A stretch of DNA of 64,000 bases from Takakia lepidozioides. Lineage: Eukaryota; Streptophyta; Takakiopsida; Takakiales; Takakiaceae. The notes beneath the pieces were generated by a model that worked only from the letters and a program-made list of their open reading frames with translations, was not told the DNA's origin and searched no databases. Of this stretch, positions 19,689-32,009 are shown piece by piece. Position numbers and translations under genes: made by a program. Position 1 is the stretch's first letter, and each line of letters begins with the position of its first letter. The stretch lies in the NCBI GenBank assembly GCA_030704615.1, contig CM060731.1, positions 83,434,756 to 83,498,755 of the forward strand, given 5' to 3'.

Positions 19689-22118
19689 TTAATGCAATGT
19701 GTCAGGAAAAACAAATATATTAATCGGCCCCTTGAAGGGAAAATTGCACTTTTGACAGTTGTGCTCATGATATTTCGTCTTCCGCTCATGCCAATTCCCA
19801 GCGACATGTGCAAATATGGCGCCGAATTTCGCGGTAATAGTGTCCGTAACCTGAAAAACGGCGACGTATTTCGCGGTAATAGGTCTCTCTGGCGAAAAAT
19901 GGGAACGAATTCCGCGGCTATAGGTCCCCTCATGACAGGTAATTCGGCGCCATTTTTCCAGTGCATGTTCGGACTTAGCCAGTTCGGACTTAGCATGTTC
20001 AGACGTGCAACTCACCTCCCGCATATAGTCGCCGAACTGGAGGAAACGATAATGCCACCATGCTAGCCAACTGACCATTGCTCCCTCGTCTGATTTCCTT
20101 ACAACACCTGACGATGTCCACCAAGCCCGTATGCATGCAAACTGTGTCTCTGCATCATCCAAGGTAGGAGCGCGCTTCCACGCAAGGCACATGGAACGGT
20201 GCTCCTCTCTGAAATCTGGCGCCACGAGCCTGGTTGTGTACTGCGAAAGGCTTTGCAGAAAATGGAACCCACAAGATCTCTCCTTGCCTTCCATGGGAAC
20301 ATTGGGGTCTTGCCCGTACACCCTTTGGATGGCAGCCCAATTTGCTTGTGCGTTGTCTGCCATGAAACCACGGAAATTCGGAGGGGGCAATCCCGCCTTG
20401 GCCATCTGTTCGTTTATTCCCTGCCAAAGAAGCATCTCCGATTGTGTGTCCTCTCCTTTCATCTCACAAATAGCAATTGTCATTAGCATCCTGCAGTGGG
20501 TGTCGTAGACATGTGCACCCATTGTCACCCACTGGTGATTTGTAATTCACTTGATATGGTCGAACATGACCAAACTGTTTGACAAGTTCCTACTCGTCAT
20601 CCTGTCAACCAGTTCGACGCCGCTGCCAGGTCCACACGTGGACATTTTGAATACGAAACAACGATCTGCCTCAGTCCATTGTCCTGGAAACCTACTTCCA
20701 TGAATGTAGTCATATCCACATCGTCGCTTCACCTCCAGAATGGAGTGCATATCCGAGCCACGCCCAATTTTCTGTTTGCATGAGACAATGTGGTTTCGGA
20801 CATTCGGTGAACATACGTGGGACACCGACTTCAGCAATGCCTCCATTTCCTTCTCGTCGAGAGGAACTCTATCGGAGCCGTCTTCCGACATAATTCTGGC
20901 CAATGCCATCTTATGGGCGGCTTGGAGCTGTATCTGTTTGGGTTTGGCACCCGATCTCAACTTAACCTCCTCCTGAACGAGCTGCTCTGCTTCGTGGGCA
21001 GCCTCCCGCGAGTTCCCCCTCGCCAATTTGTGACAATGGGAACCAACGTGTATGCAAGCTGGTGTGAGGTCAGGGAAACGGTGCAACACATAGAACTGCT
21101 TGGCATTACAAACAGACATGCAGTGTGGTGGTTCTTTGCAATGCGCACACTTAAATGTGGAGTTCGGAACCTTCTCCTGAGCTCGAAATGGTTGATGAGC
21201 TGTGCCTGTCCAATCGGTCTCGTTCCTGTGACCTCTGGATTTAAAGTGGAAGCAAGTTGGGGAGAAACACCGCAACGCGCCCGCACAAACAACGTAGCGC
21301 ACCCGCACACCATCGAGCATCTTCATGCTGGTGGTTTTGGTAACGCACCAAGGATGACCGTCATGTTTTCTATCCATATCTGTCAACATTCCGGACGCCC
21401 TCGAGTAGTCCGCCCGAGGAGGGAACTCAAAGAAGATATTACCGTCGACGTCGGCGGGAAGGCATGTAACCGATTTAATTGCGAACTTGCTGTAGTCCAG
21501 CCCGGCCAGCTCCGACCGGTGTCCCTCCAGGTGAAGCCCTCGCAGAATTTCAAGAATAGATCGAACTGCGGTGCTCGTGCTGGGAATATGACTCCCTCCT
21601 CCACTGACGTCCATTGAGGACTTGCCTGATCTCCAGGACGACCTCGGAACTTCCATGACCTCGTCTGAGTCGGACAGGTTGTGAACAACCCGGTTCTGGC
21701 TCGTCTTCATGGATGGGTTCGGCTCTGGATTTACTTCGTTGCGGACTTCTCTCTTTGAGGTAGCCACTCTCTGATTCGCGGATTGTTTCGTGGAAGGCGC
21801 CAGGATAGAAGGTGCATTTGGCGGGCAAATGAAGTCCCCAACAGCCCTGTATATGACGCTGTCCAATGGTGGAACTCGCCATTCCCTGCCATCGCCGAAA
21901 TCATCGTGGAGCACAACAATACTGTCGACAACAAGGCCGTTAGAGTCCTTCCTTTCCTCCTCCAAAAAAACCGACCCCGGTTTCAGGTGGTATCGAACGC
22001 ACAGATATTTCTCCATCACCCGGCAGGTGTCCCCTCTGCACGGAAATGAAGCTCTATGCTCGTGAGGAGGGCAGTACACTGTAGCGCTCGGGTTTTCCGC
22101 CATGGGAGATGTGCACAC
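19689..22118 (-). pseudogene. MULE transposase (zinc-finger N-terminus plus catalytic part; in-frame TGA; C-terminus replaced)
   Basis: Two frames on one line are separated by a single TGA near 20,547. The N-terminal part (523 codons from 22,118; a second ATG at 22,103 is likely the true start) carries C..C and ACIHVGSHCHKL ligands resembling the WRKY-GCM1/FLYWCH-type zinc finger seen in MULEs. The downstream part shows MGAHVYDTHCR, FMADNAQANWAAIQRVYG (a conserved catalytic-Asp region) and RSCGFHFLQSL (the C-x2-H motif), as in MULE DDE domains. After GDYMREV the frame runs into CATGAGC and GGCGCC repeat sequence, so the native C-terminus, including a SWIM finger, is missing. With the TGA, this copy is probably non-autonomous. 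Confidence 0.75.
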
Positions 22119-22269
22119 AAGACTCCCAGGATGGAGTGCGGGGAAGCTCCCTGGTAGAAGGGGGATGCAGCGATGGGAATGAATGCGATGCCGATTTGTC
22201 CGAGCGACGAAGCCTGATCCAAATCCAGGGAGCCAACTATCTCAAAAATCCACAGTCAGAGTGTTAATG

Positions 22270-24300
22270 AACCTTGTCTCCGGAATGCGGCCCCTGGTCT
22301 TTGCGCAATAACTGCCAACGGTATGCAGTCAGAAAGTGGGGGGCCGTCCGGATGATGACGGCTGAAGGGGAGAAGCCGGCACCGTGCCGTCACATTACTA
22401 CCCCCGAATGGAAATTCGGCACCCAATATCCAACAGGGGAAGCCCGGATGAAGTGTGCGACAGAGAATATCCCCTGGATGGAGATTCGGCGCCGAATTTC
22501 CATCCAGCAGGTAAAGGAAGTCGTGTCGGGGGGTCAGGCCGAAAACTGGCCGGCATAAAAACATCCCCAGATGGAAAAACGGCGCCGAATTTCCATCCGG
22601 GGCGGTTCGGATGCAGTCGGGGAGGGGGGAGAGCCGACACTTGGCCGTCACATTTCAACCCCCGGACGGAAATTCGGCACCGAATATCGAACAGGGGACG
22701 CCCGGATGAAGTCGCCTCGGGCGTAGAGGTCGGCACGTGTTCGACAGAGAGCATCCCTTGGATGGAGATTCGGCGCCGAATTTCCATCCGGGCCCCCCAA
22801 GGAAGTCTTGTCGGGGTGTCAGACTGAAAACTGGCCGACATAAAAACCTCCCCAGATGGGAAAACGGCGCCGAATTTCAATCCGGGGCCATTCCAATGCG
22901 GTTGGGGAGGGGGGAGAGGTCGGCACCTGGCCGTCATATTTCAACCGCCGGACGGAAATTCGGCACCGAATATCCAACAGAGCGGCGGAGAGGCCGGCAC
23001 CTCTCCGACAGAGACCAGCCCCCGGATGGAAATTCGGCGCCGAATTTCCACCCAGCAGGTAAGTGCAATCCCGGATGGATGGAAATTCGGCGCCGAATTT
23101 CCATCCAGCAGGTAAGTGAAATCCCGGATCGAACGAAATCCGGCGCCGCATATCCATCCTGCAGGTAATTCGAATCCCGGATGGATGGAAATTCGGCGCC
23201 GAATTTCCATCCAGCAGGTAAGTTGAATCCCGGATGGATGGAAATCCGGCGCCGAATTTCCATCCAGCAGGTAAGTTGAATCCAGGATGGATGGAAATCC
23301 GGCGCCGAATTTCCATCCAGCAGGTAAGTGAAATCCCGGATCGATCGAAATCCGGCGCCGCATATCCATCCTGCAGGTAATTCGAATCCCGGATGGATGG
23401 AAATTCGGCGCCGAATTTCCATCCAGCAGGTAAGTTGAATCCCGGATGGATAGAAATCCGGCACCGAATTTCCATCTAGCTGGTAAGTCGGATCGCTGGC
23501 GTATGGATATTCGGCGCCGAATTTCCATTAGGCAGGTATTTCATCGTTGAGAATTACCTTCCTGCAGGTAATTCTCAGCGATGAATTACCTTCCTGCAGG
23601 TAATTCTTACCGACGAAGGTAGGAAGGTAATTCCTCGCTCAGAATTACCTGCAGGAAGGTAATTCATCGCTGAGAATTACCTACAGGAAGGTAATTCATT
23701 GATCAGAATTACCTGCAGGAAGGTAATTCTCAGCGATGAAATACCTGCAGGATGGAAATTCGGCGCCGGATTTCGATCCATCCGGGATTCCAGTAACCTG
23801 CTAGATGGAAATGCGGCGCCGAATTTCCATCCATCCGGGATTCGAATTACCTGCTGGACGGAAATTCGGCGCCGAATTTCCAATCATCCGGGATTCCACT
23901 TACCTGCTGGATGGAAATCCGGCACCGAATTTCCATCCATCTGGGACTCGAATTACCTGCAGGATGGAAATTCGGCGCCGAATTTCCATCCATCCGGGTT
24001 TCGAATTACCTGCAGGATGGAAATTCGGCGCCGGATTTCCATCCATCCGGGATTCGAATTACCTGCAGGATGGAAATTCGGCGCCGGATTTCCATCCATC
24101 CGGGATTCCACTTACCTGTAGGATGGAAATCCGGTGCCGGATCTCCATCCATCCGCTCTCCGACCAACCTTGCGGATGGAAATCCGGTGCCGAATTTCCA
24201 TCCATCCGCTCTTCGAATTACCTGCATGACGGAAATTTGCGCGCCGACCTAGCTGGCGGATGGAAATCCGGCGCCGGATTTTTATCCATCCGCTCTTGGA
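22270..24300. repeat. Fold-back array of GGCGCC palindromic units beside the transposase
   Basis: The left arm (22,400-23,520) has units of about 55-60 bp with GAAATTCGGCGCCGAATTTC cores and GCAGGTAAGT spacers. The right arm (23,750-24,300) has the same units inverted (ACTTACCTGC, GAATTACCTG). The first 600 bp match 900-1,500 of the left element, but the later units differ in order and copy number. The arrays have therefore evolved by local amplification since the copies separated. Confidence 0.9.
23533..23749. repeat. Centre of the second large palindrome
   Basis: CAGGTATTTCATCGTTGAGA at 23,533 is mirrored by TCTCAGCGATGAAATACCTG ending about 23,749. Between them are AATTACCTTCCTGCAGGTAA units in both orientations around a centre near 23,640. 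The organisation is the same as at 1,914-2,215, but the unit sequence differs slightly (TTCCTGCAGG in place of TTCGTGCAGG). Confidence 0.85.
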
Positions 24301-24401
24301 ATTACCTGCATGACTGGAAAAATGGCGCCGAATTTCCGATTTTGGTGCAAGTCAGATCTGGGACTTAGCCATTTTCGGCCCCGAAATGGAAAAATGGCGC
24401 C

Positions 24402-24433
<32 letters not shown>

Positions 24434-24773
24434 GCCATTTTTCCATGTCGGGGCCGAAAACGGCTAAGTCCCAGATCTGACTGGCACCCAAAATCGGAAA
24501 TTCGGCGCCATTTTTCCAGTCATGCAGGTAATTCCAAGAGCGGATGGATGGAAATCCGGCGCCGGATTTTCATCCATCCGCTCTTCGAATTACCTGCGCG
24601 ACGGAAATTTTGCGCGCCGACTTACCTGTGGATGGAAATCCGGCGCCGGATTTCCATCCATCCGCTCTTGGAATTACCTGCATGACTGGAAAAATGGCGC
24701 CGAATTTCCGATTTTGGTGCAAGTCAGATCTGGGACTTAGCCATTTACGGCCCCGAAATGGAAAAAAGGCGCC

Positions 24774-24816
<43 letters not shown>

Positions 24817-25527
24817 GCCATTTTTCCATGTCGGGGCCGAAAACGGCTAAGTCCCAATCTGACTGGCACCCAAAATCGGAAATTCGGCGCCATTTTTCCA
24901 GTCATGCAGGTAATTCCAAGAGCGGATGGATGGAAATCCGGCGCTGGATTTTCATCCATCCGCTCTTCGAATTACCTGCATGACGGAAATTTTGCGCGCC
25001 GACTTACCTGGTGGATGGAAATCCGTTGCCGGATTTCCATCCATCCGCTCTTGGAATTACCTGCATGACTGGAAAAATGGCGCCGAATTTCCGATTTTGG
25101 TGCAAGTCAGATCTGGGACTTAGCCATTTACGGCCCCGAAATGGAAAAATGGTGCCAAAAAAAAAAAAAAAAAAAAAAAACGCCATTTTTCCATGTCGGG
25201 GCCGAAAACGGCTAAGTGCCACATCTGACTGACTGGCACCCAAAATCGGAAATTCGGCGCCATTTTTCCAGTCATGCAGGTAATTCGAAGAGCGGATGGA
25301 TGGAAATCCGGCGCCGGATTTCCATCCATCCGCTCTTCGAATTACCTGCATGACGGAAATTTTGCGCGCCGACTTACCTGGTGGATGGAAATCCGGCTCT
25401 GGATTTCCATCCATCCGCTCTTGGAATTACCTGCATGACTGGAAAAATGGCGCCGAATTTCCGATTTTGGTGCCAGTCGGATCTGGGACTTAGCCATTTT
25501 CGGCAACGAAATGGAAAAATGTCGCCG

Positions 25528-25564
<37 letters not shown>

Positions 25565-25905
25565 GCCATTTTTCTTGTTGGGGCCGAAAACGGCTAAGTC
25601 CCAGATCTGACTGGCACCCAAAATCGGAAATTCGGCGTCATTTTTCCAGTCATGCAGGTAATTCGAAGAGCGGATGGATGGAAATCCGGCGCCGGATTTT
25701 CATCCATCCGCTCTTCGAATTACCTGCATGACGGAAATTTTGCGCGCCGACTTACCTGGTGGATGGAAATCCGGCTCCGGATTTCCATCCATCCGCTCTT
25801 GGAATTACCTGCATGACTGGAAAAATGGCGCCGAATTTCCGATTTTGGTGCAAGTCAGATCTGGGACTTAGCCATTTTCGGCAACGAAATGGAAAAATGT
25901 CGCCG

Positions 25906-25943
<38 letters not shown>

Positions 25944-26448
25944 GCCATTTTTCTTGTTGGGGGCCGAAAACGGCTAAGTCCCAGATCTGACTGGCACCCA
26001 AAATCGGAAATTCGGCGCCATTTTTCTAGTCATGCAGGTAATTCGAAGAGCGGATGGATGGAAATCCGGCGCCGGATTTTCATCCATCCGCTCTTCGAAT
26101 TACCTGCATGACGGAAATTTTGCGCGCCGACCTAGCTGGCGGATGGTAATCCGGCGCCGGATTTCCATCCATCCGCTCTTGGAATTACCTGCATGACTGG
26201 AAAAATGGCGCCGAATTTTCGATTTTGGTGCCAGTCAGATCTGGGACTTAGCCATTTTCGGCCCCGAAATGGAAAAATGGCGCCGAAAATAAAATAAACG
26301 CCATTTTTCCAGTTCGGGGCCGAAAACGGCTAAGTCCCAAATCTGACTGGCACCCAAAATCGGAAATTCGGCCCCATTTTTCCATTTCTGGGCCCAGTCG
26401 GATCTGGGACTTAGCCATTTTCGGCCCCGAACTGGATAAATCGCGCCG

Positions 26449-26506
<58 letters not shown>

Positions 26507-26650
26507 GATATTTTTCCAGTTCCGGGCCGAAAACGGCTAAGTCCCTGATCTGACTGGCACCCAAAATCGGAAATTCGGCGCCATTTTTCCAGTTCTGGGC
26601 CCAGTCAGATCTGGGACTTAGCCATTTCGGCCCCGAACAGGAAAAATGGA
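24300..26650. repeat. ~377-bp higher-order tandem repeat with poly(A) cores
   Basis: Homopolymer A runs begin near 24,403, 24,774, 25,157, 25,528 and 25,906, about 371-383 bp apart. A degenerate AAAATAAAATAA replaces the run near 26,286, and a 45-50-nt run lies at about 26,450. Each A run is flanked by inverted arms (GGAAAAATGGCGCC... and ...CGCCATTTTTCC), then GGCCGAAAACGGCTAAGTCC, then an inner GGCGCC palindrome pair with GAATTACCTGCATGAC. The unit is thus a hairpin with an A loop joined to palindromic units. Confidence 0.88.
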
Positions 26651-27140
26651 AGTTGAAGACTCCCACAAGCTGAAACCATACTCCACACATGCACCACTTG
26701 CTTCCTTAACACCCGAGCTCTTCTTGAACTCCTCAAACCCTGCAACACTTGCAGAACAAGAGCTTCTTCACAAGCTCTCAAACTTTCAATGATGCTCTTC
26801 TTGAAGACCTCCTCTTGTACATAAACACCACAAGACTTTCTTCTTGCAAACCCTGCAACAGCTTGTAACTTAAGAGCTATCTATCAAGCTCTTTTCCACA
26901 CACAAGTGTTAACTATGCTAACACCTTGCACTTATAGATGTAAGCAGGTCTTCTTCTAGTGATACGGAAATGGTGAAAAGAGGAGAAACCATTCTATCAC
27001 GTTATATAAATCAAGCCAATGGCACCTTTGCTAAAAGACTCCACCATACAGACCTCACCCACTCTCCATCTCAAGTACTAGAGCGAGTTCAATTGGCTCA
27101 ACTTTTGTTTGACCACATGTTTTTGAAAGCAGAGGCATAG
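26650..27140. other. Non-repetitive 0.5-kb insert inside the array
   Basis: AT-richer sequence with no GGCGCC units interrupts the array between two copies of the TTAGCCATTTTCGG motif. It contains repeated CTTCTTGAA/CTCTTC stretches. I see no frame or terminal repeats that identify it. Confidence 0.45.
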
Positions 27141-27149
27141 CCAGTGGGT

Positions 27150-27440
27150 ACTTTCAGGGCCGAAAATGGCTAAGTCCCTAGAGTGGCTGGCACCAAAATC
27201 GGAAATTCGGCGCCATTTTGCCAGTTCCGGGCCCAGTCAGATCTGGGACTTAGCCATTTTAGGCCCCGAACTGGTAAAATGGCACCGAAAAAAAAAAAAA
27301 AAAAAAAAACGCCATTGTTCTAGTTCGGGGCCGAAAATGGCTAAGTCCCAGATCTGACTGGCACCAAAATCGGAAATTCGGCGCCATTTTTCCAGTTCCG
27401 GGCCTAGTCAGATCTGGGACTTAGCCATTTTCGGCAAGTA
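27150..27440. repeat. GGCGCC/TTAGCCATTTT units with a poly(A) core, right of the insert
   Basis: One further hairpin unit with a run of about 20 A near 27,290, flanked by GGCCGAAAATGGCTAAGTCC and GGGACTTAGCCATTTT. It ends where the terminal region begins. Confidence 0.8.
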
Positions 27441-27618
27441 AATGCAATAAAATGTTGCATTTCAAGTCCACTGGTGCCACATTCCAACTTCACATGACCC
27501 TATTTCCGTGCCTCCTAACCCTATTTCCGTGGACTTACAATGGTCTGCTCATGTTTTTTTTTTTTCCGCTCATGCTCATGCCGCTCATGCTCATGCCGCT
27601 CATGAAATAGCAGCCCCC
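27441..27618. repeat. Right terminal inverted repeat / subterminal region of nested MULE
   Basis: Nearly identical to 9,418-9,579, including AATAAA, two CCCTATTTCCGTG repeats, the T-run and the CTCATGCCG repeats. It begins at the point that in the left element lies just downstream of the gene A stop codon. So the junction retains gene A's 3' end without the gene. Confidence 0.85.
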
Positions 27619-27627
27619 CTTTTACAG
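27619..27627. repeat. Target site duplication of nested MULE, right
   Basis: CTTTTACAG, identical to 19,561-19,569. Confidence 0.88.
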
Positions 27628-28360
27628 TAAGAGGATTGCGCTAATGGTGAGTGAAGTCATACCTTCTTCTGCCGGCTTTTTGTTTCAGTCTATCCCAGCA
27701 TGTGTTTTTTACCCATTGGTTGCAGGTTGCAGCCCAAGATTCACATGGGTCTACATGCAAAATTTCACAGGTTCTGTGGAAAGCCAAAGACACTTGTTCA
27801 ACAACGTCTTTTAGTAAAGTACGTTTGAGAGGGATGTGATTCATACCTAGGCTGAATATTTCTTTCAGCCTTGCGTGTTTAATAATATTCAGGTCCATGG
27901 TACGTACGTGTTGCGTAGGTGTAGAACCAGATAGATGGAATTCTGATTTTGTATCCACATCCCGAAAATCATGAAACCTCTTGGCACTGTCACATAGACA
28001 ATCTGGTGAGTGAATCAAGTCTTGCATAAAGCAAAAATCATGGAAAACAACAGCAGGCTGATAGTATTCAGAACTGCTTTGTTTATGATATGTCCATCCA
28101 AAAACTATCTCATCGATGAGAATAGCTAAGTCATTTTGCCCAAATTCCAGAAAGGCTTATTTTATCAGGTTCTTAGGGTGTATCCACTCCATACCACGGT
28201 TTGGGTATAACATATGAATGAATCCCAAGGGAGCAGGTTTTGCTGCCTGTTTTATGAATTTCCTGCCATGGGCATGAGTTTCAATTTGTCTGCAACCATC
28301 CTCAAAGACATATAACGCATCTGCACATACATAGTAGAGGAACATACCAAAAAATGAGAT
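27628..28360 (-). pseudogene. Penelope-like RT ORF, N-terminal part
   Basis: Frames at 28,157-28,345 and 27,641-28,027 read toward the MULE junction and are followed, across it, by the RT catalytic part. The segment with MDLNIIKHARLKEIFSLG and NHIPLKRT matches the conserved region before the fingers in Penelope-type proteins, as I recall the family. Stops and frame changes (for example after YDFTHH, and around 28,150) show decay. The N-terminal boundary with ORF1 is not resolved. Confidence 0.5.
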
Positions 28361-28522
28361 TTTTACAGATCATTCCATGATCCAAAGTCTCGTTTGTGTA
28401 TTGGGGAGAACTCGTCAGTGATACGACGAGTCTTGTATGACTCCTGGCTGGCGATGTTGATGGTGGTACTGGAATTAGCACCCGAACCCCCAGTTGAGGA
28501 CCGATTCGTTGCTCTTGAATTC

Positions 28523-29980
28523 TCAGAGGTGTTGGTAGAGTATTGTCCTGCCAGAGCGTCCTCCTCTTTGGTAGAGACCTCTTCCACGACCAGGGGTACC
28601 TCTTCCCCGAGTAGTACCGTTCTTGCCTTGTTGAGGAGGCATTTGCCCCTCCATACGATGCCGTTTGTAGCTATTGAATTGTGGCCTGGGAAGGCTGTCT
28701 GAAAAAGACCCAGGTTTCACGAGTTTCTCAATGTATCTGGCCCCCTTGGATTCTCCTAACTTCGCAAGCAGCTTGGCTTGTGGGTCATTTGAGAATTCAC
28801 AGGCTGCTTCCATTATGAACCCTCGGGTCATCTGGAAGGTAATTTGTGCCAGTACAGCAGATCTGGCAGCCCGCATGATCCATACCAGAAAATTGTAATA
28901 CTTGGTTTGCACCGAAGGATAGGCATCATCAGGGAAGAACACAATCAGATTGTTCAGCATATACCAAACCATATGGTCAAACCAAGCAACACTCCCAATG
29001 CAAGAAGAGGGTGCCCCTCCTTGTCCATAGTTGCATCTTATGTAGGGGCGATGCCAATTGAAGAGTTGACTCTTATGGTTCTTGGATCTGGCTGAGCCAG
29101 TCGGCAAATCATTTTTGGTCCTCAAGGTAAGGTTCTCACCTTTGTCACAGAGCTTGTAGTAGAAGGTCCTTAGTGGCCACGCCACGGCAATAGGTTCCTT
29201 TTTTATTCTCTGAAGACCCTCCTTAGCATCCTGTGCACATCTACTGCGTTCAGCAGGAGTTATGTTGCCCCATTTGACCCACATTTCAATGGAAATGGGT
29301 GCCAATAGGTTGATATTAGCATGTGGATGCCACATCATATGATCGTTATTGGCAACCTCTAATTCAACTGCACGGGGAGGCAACCAAGGGACAAATTGCA
29401 AATTTCCAGGAGTGGCACCTATTGCTCTTTCTTGCTCCACTTGTGAGAGTTCTACTTGTTCACAGAATTCTCTCACTGCCTCTTTTTCTTCATCCGGTAA
29501 AATCATGTGCCCAAGGATTGGATGATTACTTACAGAAGGGATGAAGTCTTTTTTCAGAGGTGTTTGCAGATTTCTGCGTGGAGACAGTCTGGTCATCTTC
29601 CGGGTTCGCCATTCTAAGAGCTGCCTCAATGGCTGATCCCTTCTTTTCCCATTGTATCAGCTCCTCGGCATCATCTTCCAGTACCTCAATCATTTTAGTA
29701 TTGAATTCCTGGAGCTTCTCCAGGTACCTGCCTTTCTTATTTGCCATGATGCCAAGTGCAACCCAATTTTCCAAAGCCAAGGTCTCAAGTAGTAATACGG
29801 GATTTTCATCACCTGAATTTTCCAAGGCCTCAGTGTCCATCTTTTGCAATGTAGCATGGAAGTCACTTGGTGTGACTTGTGCGAGGGTTGCTTGTACAGC
29901 AGGAATTGGAGGAGGTAGAGGGGACTGATACCCCAGAGCTACGAGGTCCTCATTCCATCTAGGGTCTCCTTTGGTGACCT
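28523..29980 (-). CDS. ORF1 of the Penelope-like element (unknown family, Gly/Arg-rich end)
   Basis: An upstream frame (29,849 to 29,526, open from about 29,980) has a coiled-coil-like helix (GRYLEKLQEFNTKMIEVLED). The 368-residue frame from 29,629 shares the overlap in another frame, so one frameshift probably splits a single protein of about 480 residues. The C-terminus is RGRGTPGRGRGLYQRGGRSG, typical of RNA-binding tails. I do not recognise the middle part. It precedes the RT ORF, so a nucleic-acid-binding, gag-like role is a reasonable inference. Confidence 0.5.
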
Positions 29981-30092
29981 TCTGTCAAAGCCCCCCCGAA
30001 AAAACTTGTCAGTGCATCATAATGAGAAGGTGAAAAGGAGATGGGTAGATGATGTGTACAAATACCACTAAGTACATTGGTCAAATAAAGAG

Positions 30093-32009
30093 AGAGAAGA
30101 TATACATGTCATGTCAAGACATGGACAAGACCACTAAGGTCATTGTCATTGAAAGACAAAGCAACCCTTTACAGGGCATCATCTAACAACCCCTTTTACC
30201 AACTCATTTGAACATCTTATAACTTTTCAGGGTATCTGAAAAAACAGGGTGGGAGGGCGGGATTCCTGGTCATTCATATCCTGAAAGTCCCATAAGTTGA
30301 CATAAAGCATTCATTTTTTGTTGTTGACACGGGTCAAGCCTTACATAATCTAGTTCTTGAGCCATTCATCTTCCTAAAACAGCATCCTGTGTAGGCGTGA
30401 GACTGATCTGTCAGTGCCACGACACATGCAAGATTCATAAAGTAGAAGCGTGGCTGAGTTTTTTCAGGCATATGTAAGCCTGGATAGTTATTCCAGGACT
30501 TCAAGATCAAAACTCTGCCATAGTATAAGGTAGGAAGCGCACAACATCTACCAGCAAGCAGTTCTTGAAAACCAAAATACTGATGGGGCTAGGTCTGAAG
30601 GTGCTTCAGTGCCAAGTCATAAGCCAGATTTCTAACAAAACAAAACATAGGGCTGAGTACCCTCAAGTAGATATGGGCCTGGAGTGGTATTCCAGGGCCT
30701 CATAACAAGCTCTGCTAGTTAAAGAAATGAACTCAGAAACCATTGTCCCCTATCATGCAATGAAATAGTGGTGATATAAGAGCCTTGAAGAATGTTTGTT
30801 ATCACAAGGTCTATCTTCTGATCCATCAGAGCCAGGCCATGGTGTTTCATTTCAGAGCTTAGTTTCCATGCTGCCAGAGCTATAGCCGCAGCCATGTACC
30901 TTTGTTGAAAACAGCCAGAGCCTTCAACAGAGACTTTGTTTTCTATGAAGTCCCTTGTGTGTCTTAACTCCAAAACATATAGAAGTGGTTATCAAGAACC
31001 AAAAACAGGGATAAGGAGTAAGAAGGTGATCCTCAATAGAGCAGACTTGAAGCCGATTTGAGGCAGCAAGATGGCAGATTTGAAACAACAGTTGGTATCA
31101 GCAGCTTCAGGCGGTAGCAGCAATCCCTTATGCATGAATCAGACTCTGCAAGCTTCAATAATTCAAGACAAGTGAAGACCCTCACCTGTGCCCGTCCCAA
31201 AAACCACCATATAGAGATGTGTGTTAGTGAGGATGCATCAGGTGAGTGGCAGGTTTTCACAGTTGCTATCCATGTAAGTGTTGAATTCTAAAGCATGTAC
31301 AAATCGTAATCCAAGCAAGGGTACACTAAAAAAAAACCTTGAGTGTTTGTGGTATGCCCTGCGCCATGGCGTCCAGTAGATGTCTCCAGCAGAACGTAAT
31401 CAAAGTAGAAGTGTTCACAGATAGAGAGTAGCTCATACAGAAAGAGAGCAACATGTAATCTGTGGCTAAGTAGGGGTGGAGTACTTCCCAACGAGGAGTA
31501 AGAGCGCCGCTGCGAATTTAACAGAATCATAAATTTCTGAGCAGAGCGATCACTGCATTGTCGACTGCCAGAGAGGAATCTGTCTATCTGCCAATGCGCA
31601 TCCCAAAAGCCAGCCATCACGAGTACCATGTAGCCGCAAGGGAGCAGGTTTACACGGCGCATCATCAAGGATCATAGAAGCACGAGTTCTGTGCTGTGAA
31701 ATATGTCGGCCCGTTTAGGGCACAACTTCCCGATTTCTCATCCAGGATGGATGAAAAATCACATTTTAAAGAGATGCACTTTGTTAATGGATGATATCCC
31801 ATGAAAAGGTATCTTAGGGTTACGGTATAGGCTTAGGTTTAGTAACTGCCATCATTTATGATGGTACAAATTACTACCTCTTGGATTTTTAGAATAGGTC
31901 ATCATTATTCATGTATTTCATCCAGTTTAGATGAAAGAAGCAAATAGTAAGTATCAAGGCCAAATGAAATCCAAAAAGTTATAGAGGGAGAGGGAGAGAG
32001 GGAGAGAGA
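30093..32009 (-). repeat. Terminal direct repeat (pseudo-LTR), 5' copy
   Basis: Collinear with 15,881-17,799. It ends in a longer GA microsatellite (GGGAGAGAGAGAGAG) next to the gypsy-1 LTR. The inner edge is at ATAAAGAGAGAGAAG (30,087-30,101), and the ORF1 leader follows on the minus strand. I see no gene in it. Confidence 0.82.

Larger units (their letters stand above)
19570..27618. mobile_element. Complete nested MULE (8,049 bp) with TIRs and 9-bp TSD
   Basis: Ends are GAGGTTTGCTATTTCATGAG (left) and, inverted, GGGGGCTGCTATTTCATGAG (right), each followed by several CATGAGCGG motifs. Contents: transposase on the minus strand (19,689-22,118), fold-back array (22,270-24,300), 377-bp higher-order array with poly(A) cores (24,300-26,650), an unrelated 0.5-kb insert, and the terminal region that in the left element follows gene A. 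It sits in the Penelope-like RT gene, whose frames resume on each side. Gene A is absent, so this looks like a deletion derivative or a sibling without cargo. Confidence 0.88.

Noticed and set aside
22270-26650. Possible CRISPR array (regular palindromic repeats with spacers)
   Set aside because: Spacers are themselves repeated, units vary in length, the context is a eukaryotic transposon and no cas genes occur; this is a fold-back/satellite array.
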